Positions 18,032 to 30,525 of a stretch of DNA of 64,000 nt are shown here, in pieces. The notes below the pieces were generated by a model, which was not told where the DNA came from, did no database searches, and saw only the letters and a program-made list of their open reading frames with translations. Position numbers and translations under genes: made by a program. Source of the stretch: Paraspadella gotoi (taxonomy: Eukaryota; Chaetognatha). Location of the stretch: positions 17,532,265-17,596,264 of the forward strand of contig CM119269.1 in assembly GCA_051294375.1 (NCBI GenBank). Reading direction: 5' to 3'. Position 1 is the first letter of the stretch. The number at the start of each line of letters is the position of its first letter.

Positions 18032-21000
18032 TCAAGTTCTCGACCGTAAAAATATTGACGAAAAACGAGTAAAGAAAACGAAGATGATGGTGTTGAAGGC
18101 ACCGAATCGAGAAGCCGAGTTGCAGCCGTCGGAATCACACGTCTCCATGCAACCGTTGTAGCGAACCCCGTTCATCTTAAACTGAACAAAAAAGGTTGAC
18201 ACATCTAAAGCTTTAAGCCTTCACTTGAGGCAGATACAATTCTCAAGCTGAACAAAGTGACAAGCAAATCCTTTTTCAAGAAAGATGTCTTTCAGTTTCA
18301 TTGCCTACCTGCTGGACTCCACCGGGGTTACAGGTCGCACCGAAGTCATCCATCGAACAAGTTCGAATCAGCAGGGAAATTCCATCGTAAGCTGAAAAAA
18401 TGTTTAACAATCCATGAATTATAATATTAATAATATTGTTATGTAATGTTAATTATTTTTTGTATTTCGTAGTCGTATCCCGTTAATGTTGCCCATACGT
18501 TCAATGAAAGAATAGAATTAATAGAATTAATAGAATTAATAGAATTAATAGAATCAATAGAATCAATAGAATTAATGTTTGTCGTTAATGTTTAATGACT
18601 CTCACGAAATAAATGGATTTTATAATGTCAATTAGCATTTGTTGTTTCTCCTTAATTTCCTGAGGTTCACCGAGGTTGGAATTTTGGCGAAATTGGGCTA
18701 AAGGTGAATTCTCAGCTCGAGAGATCCTGACTGACCCTAAGTTACAAGGGGCGAAACGTAAGTTAAGATCTTCGGCCACGCTTCGAAGTCGTGATAAAAC
18801 CACGTGACTGAGACCACGTGACCTCAAGGCCAGGGGCAGTTAGTCTCGCTGATAGGAATTTGAGCAAGAACCGCTGCGGATATTTTGTTTTCAAAGGCTC
18901 AAGTTTTTCCTGTCTTGTTTACGTTTACGGGGGAAAAGTAAGCACAAAAAATTGTTAAAAAATATACTGCAGCCCAAAAAAAAGTAGCCACTTGTTTTAC
19001 AATTTTACAAAGATATAAAAATATGAAATAAAGTTAATTGAAAGCAGAAACGATTGGTCAAAGTCCTATTAAAATCGAGCAAAGCGTTCAAAAGTTATTT
19101 TTCTTGCAACAATCTAAAGCTTTTTATGTATATTTTTTTTAAATTAAAAAGAAATAGTAGTGTATTTAAAGTTAACTAATGGTTACTTTTTTTGCGCCGC
19201 AGTGTATATTGTTTTGTTTATTTTTCTTTAACTAACGGAAGGTTTGAATGCGCAGGTTCGTTCCGATTTCCACTTTGCGTATCGTTTTCGATTTTACAAA
19301 ACAAAACAAAAAGATGGATTCGAAGCTGACGAGAAACTTAGAAATCGAGATGGAACCGGAAGTGGCGATCATATCCGTTTCGGACAAAAGCGGCGTCGTT
19401 GAACTCGCCCGGCGCCTTTCTAAACTCGGCTTCAAGCTTCTCGGTTCCGGTAAGCAATTTATAAAGGATTTTTAAAATAAAAACCTTCACATGGCTGTTT
19501 TTCTATTTTTGGATTAGTTGGATTAATTTTTTTACTAAACACTTTTCTCTCGCTCTCCCTCAAAGGTGGGACGGCGAAAACGATTCGTGATTCGGGCGTC
19601 GAAATTAGCGACGTCAGCGACGTAACCGGATTTCCCGAGATTTTAGGCGGAAGAGTTAAAACTTTGCATCCGGTGCGTTTCTTTTTAAAAATGATTGGTT
19701 GGTTGGTTGATTGGTTGTGGCTTGTAAAGGAAGAGTTAAAATAGTGAAATGGATATTTCAGGCGGTTCACGGTGGGATTTTGGCGCGAAAAGGAGAATCA
19801 GACGTCGCGGAAATGCGACGCGAGGGTCTCAAGTTCGTCGGCGTCGTCGTCTGCAATCTTTATCCTTTCCAACGTGTCGTTGACAAGGAAGATGTCGTCG
19901 TCGCGGAGGCCGTCGAGAACATCGACATTGGAGGCGAGAGAGAGAGAGAGAGAGAGAGAAAGAGATAGGGAATGCTATGTAAAAAATTACAAAGAAGCAC
20001 TGGGAAAAAATAGGAGTTATCATAAATATATGTGAAAAATAAGTAACTAGTAGCGAGAATGAGAGAGCAGTAAATGAATTTGTCCCAAACGAAATGCCTT
20101 CAGTAAACAAGGCTCTTAAGTTGTTGACTTTAAACAGGTTATGGATATAATAGTCTAATTCCATTATTTGACATTTAGGAGTGACGCTGCTGCGTGCCGC
20201 GGCGAAAAATCACGAACGCGTGACGGTCGTTTGTGACCCTAGTGATTACGACCGAGTTCTTAAAGAGATGGAGTCTAATTCTGGAGGTTAATTAATTTTA
20301 TTCTCTTGAATACAAATGTTACAGTGCGAATTATTTTGAATCTAACAATCAACTACGATAAAAATGGCAATCAGAGACGTCACCGCAAACCCGTAAAGAA
20401 TTGGCTCTGGCGGCATTCGAACACACGGCTCGTTACGACGATGCCATCGCTGGGTATTTCAGGGAACAGTATCAAGGAGGGCATCAACAGGTTAATATTA
20501 ACATACGATACCTCGAGATTCTGGCAGTTGTAAATGTGCCCGTTAAAACTGACCAGATTTTTCATAGTTCAATGTTCTCATATTTTTTGCCCACAAATTT
20601 TTCCTCTTTCCTCAAGATCAACCTTCGCTACGGCATGAACCCTCACCAACTCCCCGCTCGAGCGTTCGCCCGCGGTCGGCCTCTCCCATTTCGAGCCCTT
20701 AACGGAGACCCTGGCTTCGTCAATCTCTGCGACGCCCTCAACGCCTGGCAACTTGTCAGGGAGCTGAAGACGGCGACGGGGCTCGCGGCCGCCGCCAGCT
20801 TCAAACACGTGTCGCCCGCCGGCGCTGCTGTGGGCGTGCCTCTGTCGGCGGGGGAGAGGAAGCTTTGCATGGTTCGTTTAAGGGAGGGGATTTTCTTTTG
20901 GTTTTACCGTCTCTCGATGACCAATTTAAATATGGATTTTATCTTGTGGTTTTATTATTATTTTTTTTGTTGTAATTTTTCTCCTTTTGTAATATTTTTG

Positions 21001-24000
21001 GGTCAATTTTGCCTTATCAATTTTTTTTCTTTTAAATCAAGGTTGACGACATGCCCTCTTTGTCACCCCTGGCGACAGCCTACGCTCGCGCGCGCGGAGC
21101 AGATCGGATGTCGTCCTTCGGAGACTTTGTCGCGCTGTCCGATGCTTGCGACGTGGATACGGCCAAGATTTTAGCTCGGGAGGTGGGAGTCATAAAGGAT
21201 TTGAGTGGGTTAGGAGTCTTTCTGTCTATATCCGCCATCTTCCCTCTTATTTTCTTTCAAGGTCTCGGACGGGGTCATCGCCCCCGCCTTCGACAAAGAG
21301 GCGCTCGAAATTATTCGGCAGAAAAAAGGCGGGAAATATTTGGTCCTCGAGATGGACGGGAGTTATGAGCCGGAAAACAACATGGAGGTGAACACCCAAC
21401 GATAATAACAAAAATAATAATGATAATGTAGGGTTAATGATGATGGCAGGGTTCGATGATATTGGTGCTGGCGAGTGTGAATAGAAACGTCATTGGGATT
21501 TCACATAAAATAGACCGCTTCGTATTCTACGATTCCAGACTCGCACCATTTTCGGCGTCGAATTGGCGCAAAAACGGAACGACGCCGTCATCGATGCCGA
21601 TTTTTTTCGCAACGCCTTCTCAAATGGTGGCGAGGTTTGTTACTTTGAATCCACTCTAGATTCCCACCTTTGATTGAATATAGACGTCACTTTCACCAAG
21701 CATTTAAACAAACGGAATACTTTTACTGATTTACCGATATGATTTTAATAATCTATTCACCTATGACATGTTGTTCCTGACATTGGACAACGGACAATTT
21801 GGGCTATGTAAGGAGGTTGAATGTTGACTTTGAATCTTAACGTCTCAATGTTTCGTCCGCCAGGGTCCTGACCAAGCGACCTTGCGTGATTTGTCGGTGG
21901 CAATGATTTCGCTGAAGTTCACTCAGAGCAACTCCGTCTGCTTCGTGAGGAACGGGCAGGTGATCGGGTCGGGCGCCGGGCAGCAGTCGAGGATTCATTG
22001 TACTCGACTGGCGGGCGACAAGGCGGACAACTGGTGGCTCAGACAGCATCCCAAGGTAAAAGAGAACATTTTCTTCTTGAGGCTTTCAACGATTTTAACT
22101 TTAAATCATTTTCAGGTTTTGGAGATGCAGTTTAAAAAAGGGACGAAGCGAAGCGAAATCTCCAACGCGGTCGACGCTTACGTCTCCGATCTCGTGGGTG
22201 AGTCTCTCCTTGTTGACGTCATCCTCACTTATTCAATCGCGGCGATTTGCTTAGCTTAGAGTAGTTACGGGCGTGAGGTTAACTGTTGATGTTAGCTGTT
22301 GATTTTAAGTTTTAGCGTGATGGTGACCACGGTGATTTGATTATTTTTTTTTATTTATTATTTTCTTTATGGTTGTTGGGATAAAAGGATTTTAAATTAA
22401 TTTTAAAATCGATTTATTTCGCTTAAAAATATTAAATTTTATTTAAATTTTTTAATTAGGATCTACTGTCGACGCCGCCACGTGGGCGGCCCGCTTCGAA
22501 GAGGCGCCACCGACGCCGCTGACGACTTCAGAGCGGGAAGCGTGGGCGTCGGCGATGGACGGCGTCGTTTTGGGCAGCGACGCCTTCTTTCCCTTTCGCG
22601 ACAGCGTCGACAGGGCAGCGTTGAGCGGCGTCAAGTGAGTGAGCGTGGCGTAGGATGGAAGGAGCTGTTACGAAATTGGCCGTAATGAAGTTAAGATGGA
22701 TATTACTTAAAATGAAACTGGGAAAATCAATGAGATTGTAACGTAAAAAAAGAGCGTTTTTGCCAACTCGTATTTATTATATTCCTCTTTCAGGGTCGTG
22801 TGCAGCCCATCGGGCTCCGCCCAGGATGAAGTTGTCAAGCAGGCTTGCGAGGAGAAAGGGATAAAACTCTTTTACGCGAAGTCAAGATTGTTTCATCACT
22901 GAAACGGGTTGCATAACGAGTTGCTGAGAATCGTTCAGCTATTTTACTTTTTAATCTGTTTTTATAGTTATACTTGAAATTACTACCTCCTTTATTACCG
23001 AATTCTTCTCGAATGGTGAAAACCAATTTTTATGACAAACTTGTTATATTTTTAAAACATGTACTTTTTTACAATTAATACAAAAACCTTCATTGTACAA
23101 AACATTTTTTTTTAAATATGAAATAAAATGGAAACACAAATCGTTTTTAAAGATATTCGTTTTTTCTTATACTTTATTTTCAAAGGAAAATGTATAACTA
23201 TTTCTTGTTGAGATAAGCGTCGGTGACGGTCTTGAGCTCCTCCAGCAGCGTTTGATGACGATACTCCATCCTGATGTTGGGAACGTTCGTCTTTTGAACG
23301 TCGTTGCCAGCGGCACCTTCTTTCAGGAGATAGTCTTGGCCGATCCAAGCCTGAGAAACAATTAAATGAAGAGGGATTAAAACGAGATATTCGCAGATTA
23401 AGATCACGTGACGACCTGCTTGAGTGCGTGTGCGAACGAAGACATGAAAACGCTGTTCCTCGCCAGCTCGCAAAGATCAGCCGTGCTAAGTTTCCAAACC
23501 TCGTGGAGAAACAGTGTTGAAATTTGAAGGGACTGAACCAATCAAAATCCAGGAAATGAATTTCTTAACGCAATCGAGTAATGGCCGGCTAAGCCATTCG
23601 CTATTTAACTATTGCTGACTACTAGGTTTTTATCACTACTTGTGCAGCGACGCTGTACTCTTCCATGAGCGGCTCCTTGGTGTAATGGAATTGCAACGGG
23701 TCGTCAGTGGAGAGCGAAATCAGCAGACCTCTGGCTAAGTATTGCGGCAATGGGTTCTTGTTGTACTCCAGAAACAGCTTGTTGTTGCTCAGCGGTGACA
23801 TGGCCACACCCATCTAAAAAAATTAAAAAAAATAAAAATGGCAAAAAAACAAGTATTGATTGAAATATTTGTTTTTTTGATTATTTTTTTAGTTTCTTTC
23901 TCTCTCTCTCTCTCTCCCTCCCTGAGCCAAGTAATAAAGATATTGAATGACGGGGGCAGCCTTGAGCTGAAGACCGTGAGAGATGTTGTCCGAGGTGAGG

Positions 24001-27000
24001 AAGGCTGATGCCAGATGGTGAGTCTGCGGGAGGGTTGATGAAAAAACAAGAGGGGAGATGAAATATATATATAAGAAAAGGTCGAAAAATAAACAAAATT
24101 GAGACCAACAGAACAATGGAGTGAGGGAAAGAAAAAGAAGAAAAAGAAGAAAAAAGATAGAGAGAAAAAAAAGAAAGCAGATATAGACTATATCTATATA
24201 TCTATATTATAGAGAGGGATAATGCGAAATAAAGAAAGAAAAAATAAACGGAGAGAGAATGTGAGAAAAAGACAACGAAAAAGAGATAAAAAAAAAAAAA
24301 AAAAAGAGGACATACAGAGAAAGACAAACTGACCGCGCCGGATTCTCCGCAGTGAGGGCGAAGGGTAAAAGTGTTCATTCCCCGAGATCGACGAAAGTGG
24401 TTCAAAACCCGGATGTTGGCGTACATGTAGTAGAGGTAGTAGGCGTAGCAGGGGTTGTCCCCGTGACTGGCGTTGTAATTCTGGTAGGGTTGGTGATGGG
24501 GGGGAGTTAGAGCAAAAGAAGTGGATGTTGCGTGGGGACCGATCAGGGGAGACGACAAAGGAAATTTTTCAGGCGATCTTTGTTGTTGTTGTTGTTGTTG
24601 TTGTTATTGTTGTTGCCTGCGGAAGGGGGACGCCCTGTTCGAGGAGCTCCACTTCCGGTTTTGATTCGTCGTCGACGGAATCGAAGCCGCGGACGTACTG
24701 GAGAGAGAGGAAATGGAGGAAGGATATTGGAAAAGAAAAGGAGAAAAAGAAAATCACGAAAAATTTTGTTAGCTTAAAGAAAACGGAAAACGAGAGAGCA
24801 TTGGAGACACACATAAGTGAGGCCCATTTTTTTCCCCCCGACTTACCTGAAGAAATCTGTGAATGTCGGGATATTCCTCGGGACTGTTGGTCGCTTTGAA
24901 AAGGGGCATGAAAATGTTGTGCATCAAATCTTCGAAGGAACTGATTGCTCTGGCCTTTGAAAATAAAAACAAATAAATAAACAAATAAATAAATAAACAA
25001 ACAAATAAATAAACAAATAAACAAATAAATAGCATGGCAATAATAGTCCGACTTTAATACCGGGTTTTAGAAACGCATTCTCGTTGAATGAGTAAAAATT
25101 CAAAATACGAAATACCTTCAAGAAAACGTCGAAGATCCTCGGAATTTGAATGATCCAACGAACTTGAGTGGAAAACATGACGTTGTTGACGCCCCACTCG
25201 GCGAGGCGGCGCCACTCGTCGGGGCTGCGACCGTAGATGGAGATGCGGAGCTCGTTGAAGGAATAGCGACTCTCTTCGAGTCCCCGCATCACTTCCTGAG
25301 TTAGATTGTGGGGATTGGAGCTTCGTGGAATCCTAGAGATCTTGAACAACACCTCCACATACCTCACATTTCATTACATTACATTGCATTTCATTACATT
25401 ACATTGCATTTCATTCCATCGCCATAACCTCAACCTTGAGGACGATGGCGAAGTATTCCCCCTTGACGTAGTTGTCGCTCTTGATGAAGACGTCGCGGAG
25501 ATGAGCGCAACCCATGGGGTTGTACTTGTTGTTGAAGCGGTCGAACCTATCGCGTGGGTCGGGGGGGAGGGGGAAGAAGAAACATAAGAAGAATACTGAA
25601 GAGTATGGGCAACTATTTACATCATGTAGATCGTTTTTAAAAAAAAGCAAACTCACCTTTGGTCACCTCACCTCTGAAAAGTGCTCCTGTCGGCGTGGAC
25701 GTCGAGCATGTCGACGTTGATGTCTTCGACGGTAATGTTCGCCTCCTTCAAGATGTCGTTCAGCGTCATCTTCCCCTTCTCTTTGTCCTCAATGACGACG
25801 CGATCTCCGTCCTGAGATTCGATGTTGTGATATGTGATATACGAATCATGATACTCGGAAGATAAGATTTGAAAAGGGATGTCTCTTTGTCTGGATTCTC
25901 CCCGAACCCCCCTCGCCTTGTGGATCATCTTCCTGATGAAGGTGAGGAAGTGCTTCTGATTCATGGACCCGGCGGCGTGTATGTGAGTGTCAACTTTCCT
26001 CACGTTGTAGAAATCCCGGTAGGTGATGTCGCGGAGCTCATTGGTCTCCACGATGTCGTTGTTGAGGGCGTACATACTGAACTTGGTCTCCAGCATTTTG
26101 AGACGACGCCAGCAGAAGCTTGAAGAAGGGAAAGAAAACAAAAACTGGTGACATGGTTATCATTGATCATTTTTCCTCATTTAACACTAACAGCTAATTT
26201 GGATTAACATAATTAACAATACGTATAATTATAATAATGCCCTGAAATTTTTTTTTCTCCTCACGCCGTCAAAAATTAAAAATTCTTAAGCAGACCTCTT
26301 GCAGATTCCGTTGTTGGAGATTGAAACGACTCGGCTGTGGTCCTCGATGAACTCTTGGAGTTCAGGATACTGAAGGTCGACGAGTTCCTTAAACTCGGCG
26401 TCCTTGAAGGCGTGAACAACGCCGTCCACCATCTTTGGGGAAGAGTGAGAGAGAAGGTCGTTTTTCATCGACTAAAAGTCGCGTGGACAAACCTTGAAGA
26501 AGTACTCCTGCGACGGCGGAAGTTCGAAGGAAAATGGATCGTCAATGTTGGCGAAGTTGAAGATCTCTTGCTGTCGAAACTCGTTCGGGTGCATCCACAT
26601 CATGTGGGGCACTTTGAATTCCTTGACGATGAAATTCAGGAGGATTTGATTTTCACGCGAAATCTTTTCACTGAAGTTCAATATTTTATCCGCTAACCTT
26701 GGAAAGTTTCGATTTGTGAAAAGTCTGCTCCAAATACTTATGTGTTGTCGGGAAAAATCCGGATTGCAACGAGCTCGCTGAGAGAGAGAAAAGAGAGAGA
26801 TAAGAACGCTTCTTTACGTCCGTAGCTTATAACGATTGAAAAGTAGCAAGCGCAGCCCTTTCTCGCCCAAGTACTTCTGCATTAACTTACCCAAATACTT
26901 TTGACGCAGCAGAAGGGCGTAGAGGAGTTCGTGAGCGGCCTGAGTGATTTCGGTGACCGTGACGCCGCCGATCACGTCCGTCGCCGCTGTGGCTGTCAGT

Positions 27001-29070
27001 AGGGGAGATAAAAAGATGTTAGAAGGAGATAATATAATACAGGGTGCCGTTCAAAGTAATGAAGCTAACCTTTCTTATGTAACAACGGTAGCGCAGCTAC
27101 GTCCGGTTTTCTGCCGAAAAGAATTATACGAAATAAGAGTCAATTTAAATTTCTTTTAATGAGATTGATAATATAACTTTTTTTTTACCGCATAAGTGTA
27201 AATGTCGCGTCATGGCGTCACTATTGACTGAACAACGAAATTTTGATCGCGTCATTAATATTAATTTCAATGAAATAGTTCTACTCTCGAGTCAGCCAAT
27301 CAAATCCTTCGCTCCTATTTCGTCAGCCAATCGAATCATTAGCTCCTCTAACTTTGGCAACATCGTTTGACTCTTCCGCTTTCCCAATTCTTCGCCTCCT
27401 TTCCTCTCCACCGAAATGAACTGCGCCAATCGATCCTTGTCGGCGTTGTTGTTGTTGGCGTTGTTGTTGTAGTTGTTGTAGCGATTATTGCTATTGCGAT
27501 TGACGCTTCTGTTGTAGAAATAGTTTTTATGGTGAACGTTGTGAGTTGGTTCTCTTCGTTGGGTCGGCTCGTAACTCGGATCGACGTAATACTGCCCGCC
27601 GTAGGATTCTCCGCCGTAGGGTTGCCCGCCATAGGGTTGCCCGGCGTAGGGAGACTGGAGTCTGTGCGGTGGCGCTCCCTTGTTGTTGTTGTTATTGAGG
27701 TTTTTCCGCTCTTCGTAGAAACAGCGTTTGATGTCGTCTTCGTCGAGATCTCGTCGCAGTGGAATCGGGTTGAGGTAGCGGGGAACAGGAGCTTCCGCTG
27801 CGATCGATTCAACCTGGTAGAGTGATAGCGTGATAGTGGAGCGATAGTGCAGGAGCAAGAAGAAGAGTGGTCTAGGATCGGAGAAGTTGTTTCGCAAAGC
27901 CTCAAAAAATGAGTAAATCGTCAAATCAAGAAAGTTATTAACACTTAAGAGATTCGAGTTGAAGAAAAGGCGCCCAGTTTAACAAGTTTGCAAGTTTGCA
28001 AGTTTGCAAGGTTAACCGGAGCAATGCCCGTTACAAGTTGTCTTGCTAAATAACAATAAATCGGAATATCGGTTAACCAAAACTGATTTAATTCCGAAAA
28101 CAAGACTAAGCGATAATAATCCTTCCCTCGTCCATTACGGCGAAACTTTATTGACTCTAATCTTTCCAGCCTTCCCTCCTTATATTATACCCGACTCCGC
28201 TCCGCCGCCGCTTCAGCCGCCGCCACCGTCGCCGCGCCATGGAGACCCCATTCCAAGGTCGGCTGAGGGCGCGCGACCCCGGCGGTACGGTCGTCGAAGG
28301 TGACTCGTGGTGGCCCGACACGAGGCCGGACGACCCCGTCGCCCAAAGTTGGGCGTTGACGTATGACCCGCCTTCGATCGTCGACCAATCGACGCATCGT
28401 TTCTTCTTTTTTTCGCTGATTTTCCTTGAAATATTTATTTTTTTTTGTCGATTTGTCGATAGAGTTTAAAAAAAGTTGTAGGCGGAAATTGTAAGAGGGC
28501 GTTCCGTTTAGCTTTTTGTTTAATATGGAGAAAAAAAATAGCGAGGGAGTGGAGGCGCGGACGAATGAAAAAAAAAAAAAAAAAAAAGTTATTAGCGCGA
28601 ATCGGAAGAATGAAAAAACGAAGCAGAAAACAAAAGAACATCGAGGAAGGAAAAGGCAAATGCGTTTATCAGTCACCCGAAGACGAAAATTGGATTTTCA
28701 AGATAAACGCCGAAAAAATATAGCAGTTTCTTTGTATTTATTTATTTATTTTTCCGTATCGATGGGTAAAAAAACATCGACTCAGCGCGAATGGCAATAA
28801 CGCGGAAATCGCGACGTGTAACAGTTGAGCGAACAAAACATTCGTTTTATATATATATAATATATAATATATATAGTTATCGAGCCATAGAGAAAAAGTC
28901 AAAAAGTAAACATGTTTTGATGTATGCAGTTTAGGAAAATTAACAAGAATTTTCATTTCAATGTCCATAATTTCTCCTGATTCACATTTTCCCATAAATA
29001 ATAAATTATAAATAATTTAATAATAATAATAATGATAATAATAATAATAAAGATAATAATAATAATAATG

Positions 29071-29133
<63 letters not shown>

Positions 29134-29134
29134 C

Positions 29135-29172
<38 letters not shown>

Positions 29173-29173
29173 C

Positions 29174-29219
<46 letters not shown>

Positions 29220-29775
29220 TATAATAATAATAATAATAAATTAGAAGTCTCACGGCCCGGATTAGCTCACACGTCTCTCCCTTGATTTTGATGCAGAAGT
29301 CGGCTGCGCGCATGCCCAGTGGATCGTAGTAGGCGTGGCAGTCGTCGTCGTAGATCGTCTCGTCGAACTCGAAGGGATCTTCGCATCGCGGGTCGGATCC
29401 GTTGACGGAGGTGCAGTCGAAGCATCCGAGACCGGAGGCTGCGGAAGGGGAGGGAGTTCAGAGGAGGATAACTTACGGCATTATTACTGATATAAGGTTT
29501 AAACACTGTATAATTTAAACAATACTAAAATGAAAAAAATTGTCATTCTAACGCGCTTATTTTTCTGTATCAAAGTGCCCAGTGGGTCTGGAACTTCTTT
29601 CTCTTCAAAAAAAAACAAAAACGAAAAAAACCTCATCGAATTGAGTTATAAACGAGTTTAATAGTTTAAGTTTAATTTTCGATAAAACTTGTAATTTACA
29701 TTTTAAAGGACAATATCTCTCTCTCTCTCTCTCTGCTCTCTCTTGCTCTGCTATCTCCTCTCTCTCTCTCTCTCC

Positions 29776-29836
<61 letters not shown>

Positions 29837-30258
29837 TCTGGCTTTTTTCATTGTACTTCGATTTAAAACTTTTAAAAATAAATATGAAAGGGATAAATTA
29901 ATAAATTTAAAAAGTTTTAAAAAAAATCTTTATTCCCGCGAGAGCCCATCGTCAATTAGTAAACCGCTTTTCATTATGAACGTTTGGAATTCATTGATTA
30001 ATTGTCGTCGACAGAATCTAGCTCACTAAATTTCACTGATAGAGCTCAAACGAATTCCTTTATCATTTGCTATTTATCATGAGCCGGAATTTCTTTTTTT
30101 TTATTTTTCAATGTGGAGGACGAATAAAACTTTTACTGCGAAGAGGGAAAAGATTTTCAAGCAGAAGGAATCGCTGACTCGACATCAAAGACGTAGCGGG
30201 GTGGAGAGAGAGAGAGAGAGAGAAGAGGAGAGAGGAGAGAGAGAGAGAGGAGAGAGAG

Positions 30259-30294
<36 letters not shown>

Positions 30295-30484
30295 AAAAAG
30301 AGAAGAGGGGGGCGTTACAACACAAGTTCTCAGATATATGATTATAATTTGAAAAGAATTTTTAGAACGCTCAAAGAATTTTTAAGAATACGACATGTAT
30401 ATTTTTCATTTCGTTCCGGGTTTGCTTTTCAATTTTTTTCTCTCTCTCTCTCTCTCTCTCTCTCCTCTCTTCTCTCCTCTCTCT

Positions 30485-30525
<41 letters not shown>

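Noticed and set aside
18585-18827. Minus-strand frame as a possible extra Ly6 exon
   Set aside because: Cysteine pattern does not fit and the ten-cysteine domain is already complete without it.
27367-27825. 152-codon plus-strand frame opposite the Asn-rich ORF
   Set aside because: Valine-rich complement of low-complexity Asn/Thr codons; no start or splice context.
29032-29244. Open frame of poly-isoleucine on the plus strand
   Set aside because: It is simply the (AAT)n microsatellite read in one frame.
30111-30341. Arg/Glu repeat frame on the plus strand, and Ser/Leu frames nearby
   Set aside because: Translated GA and CT microsatellites; no splice support.
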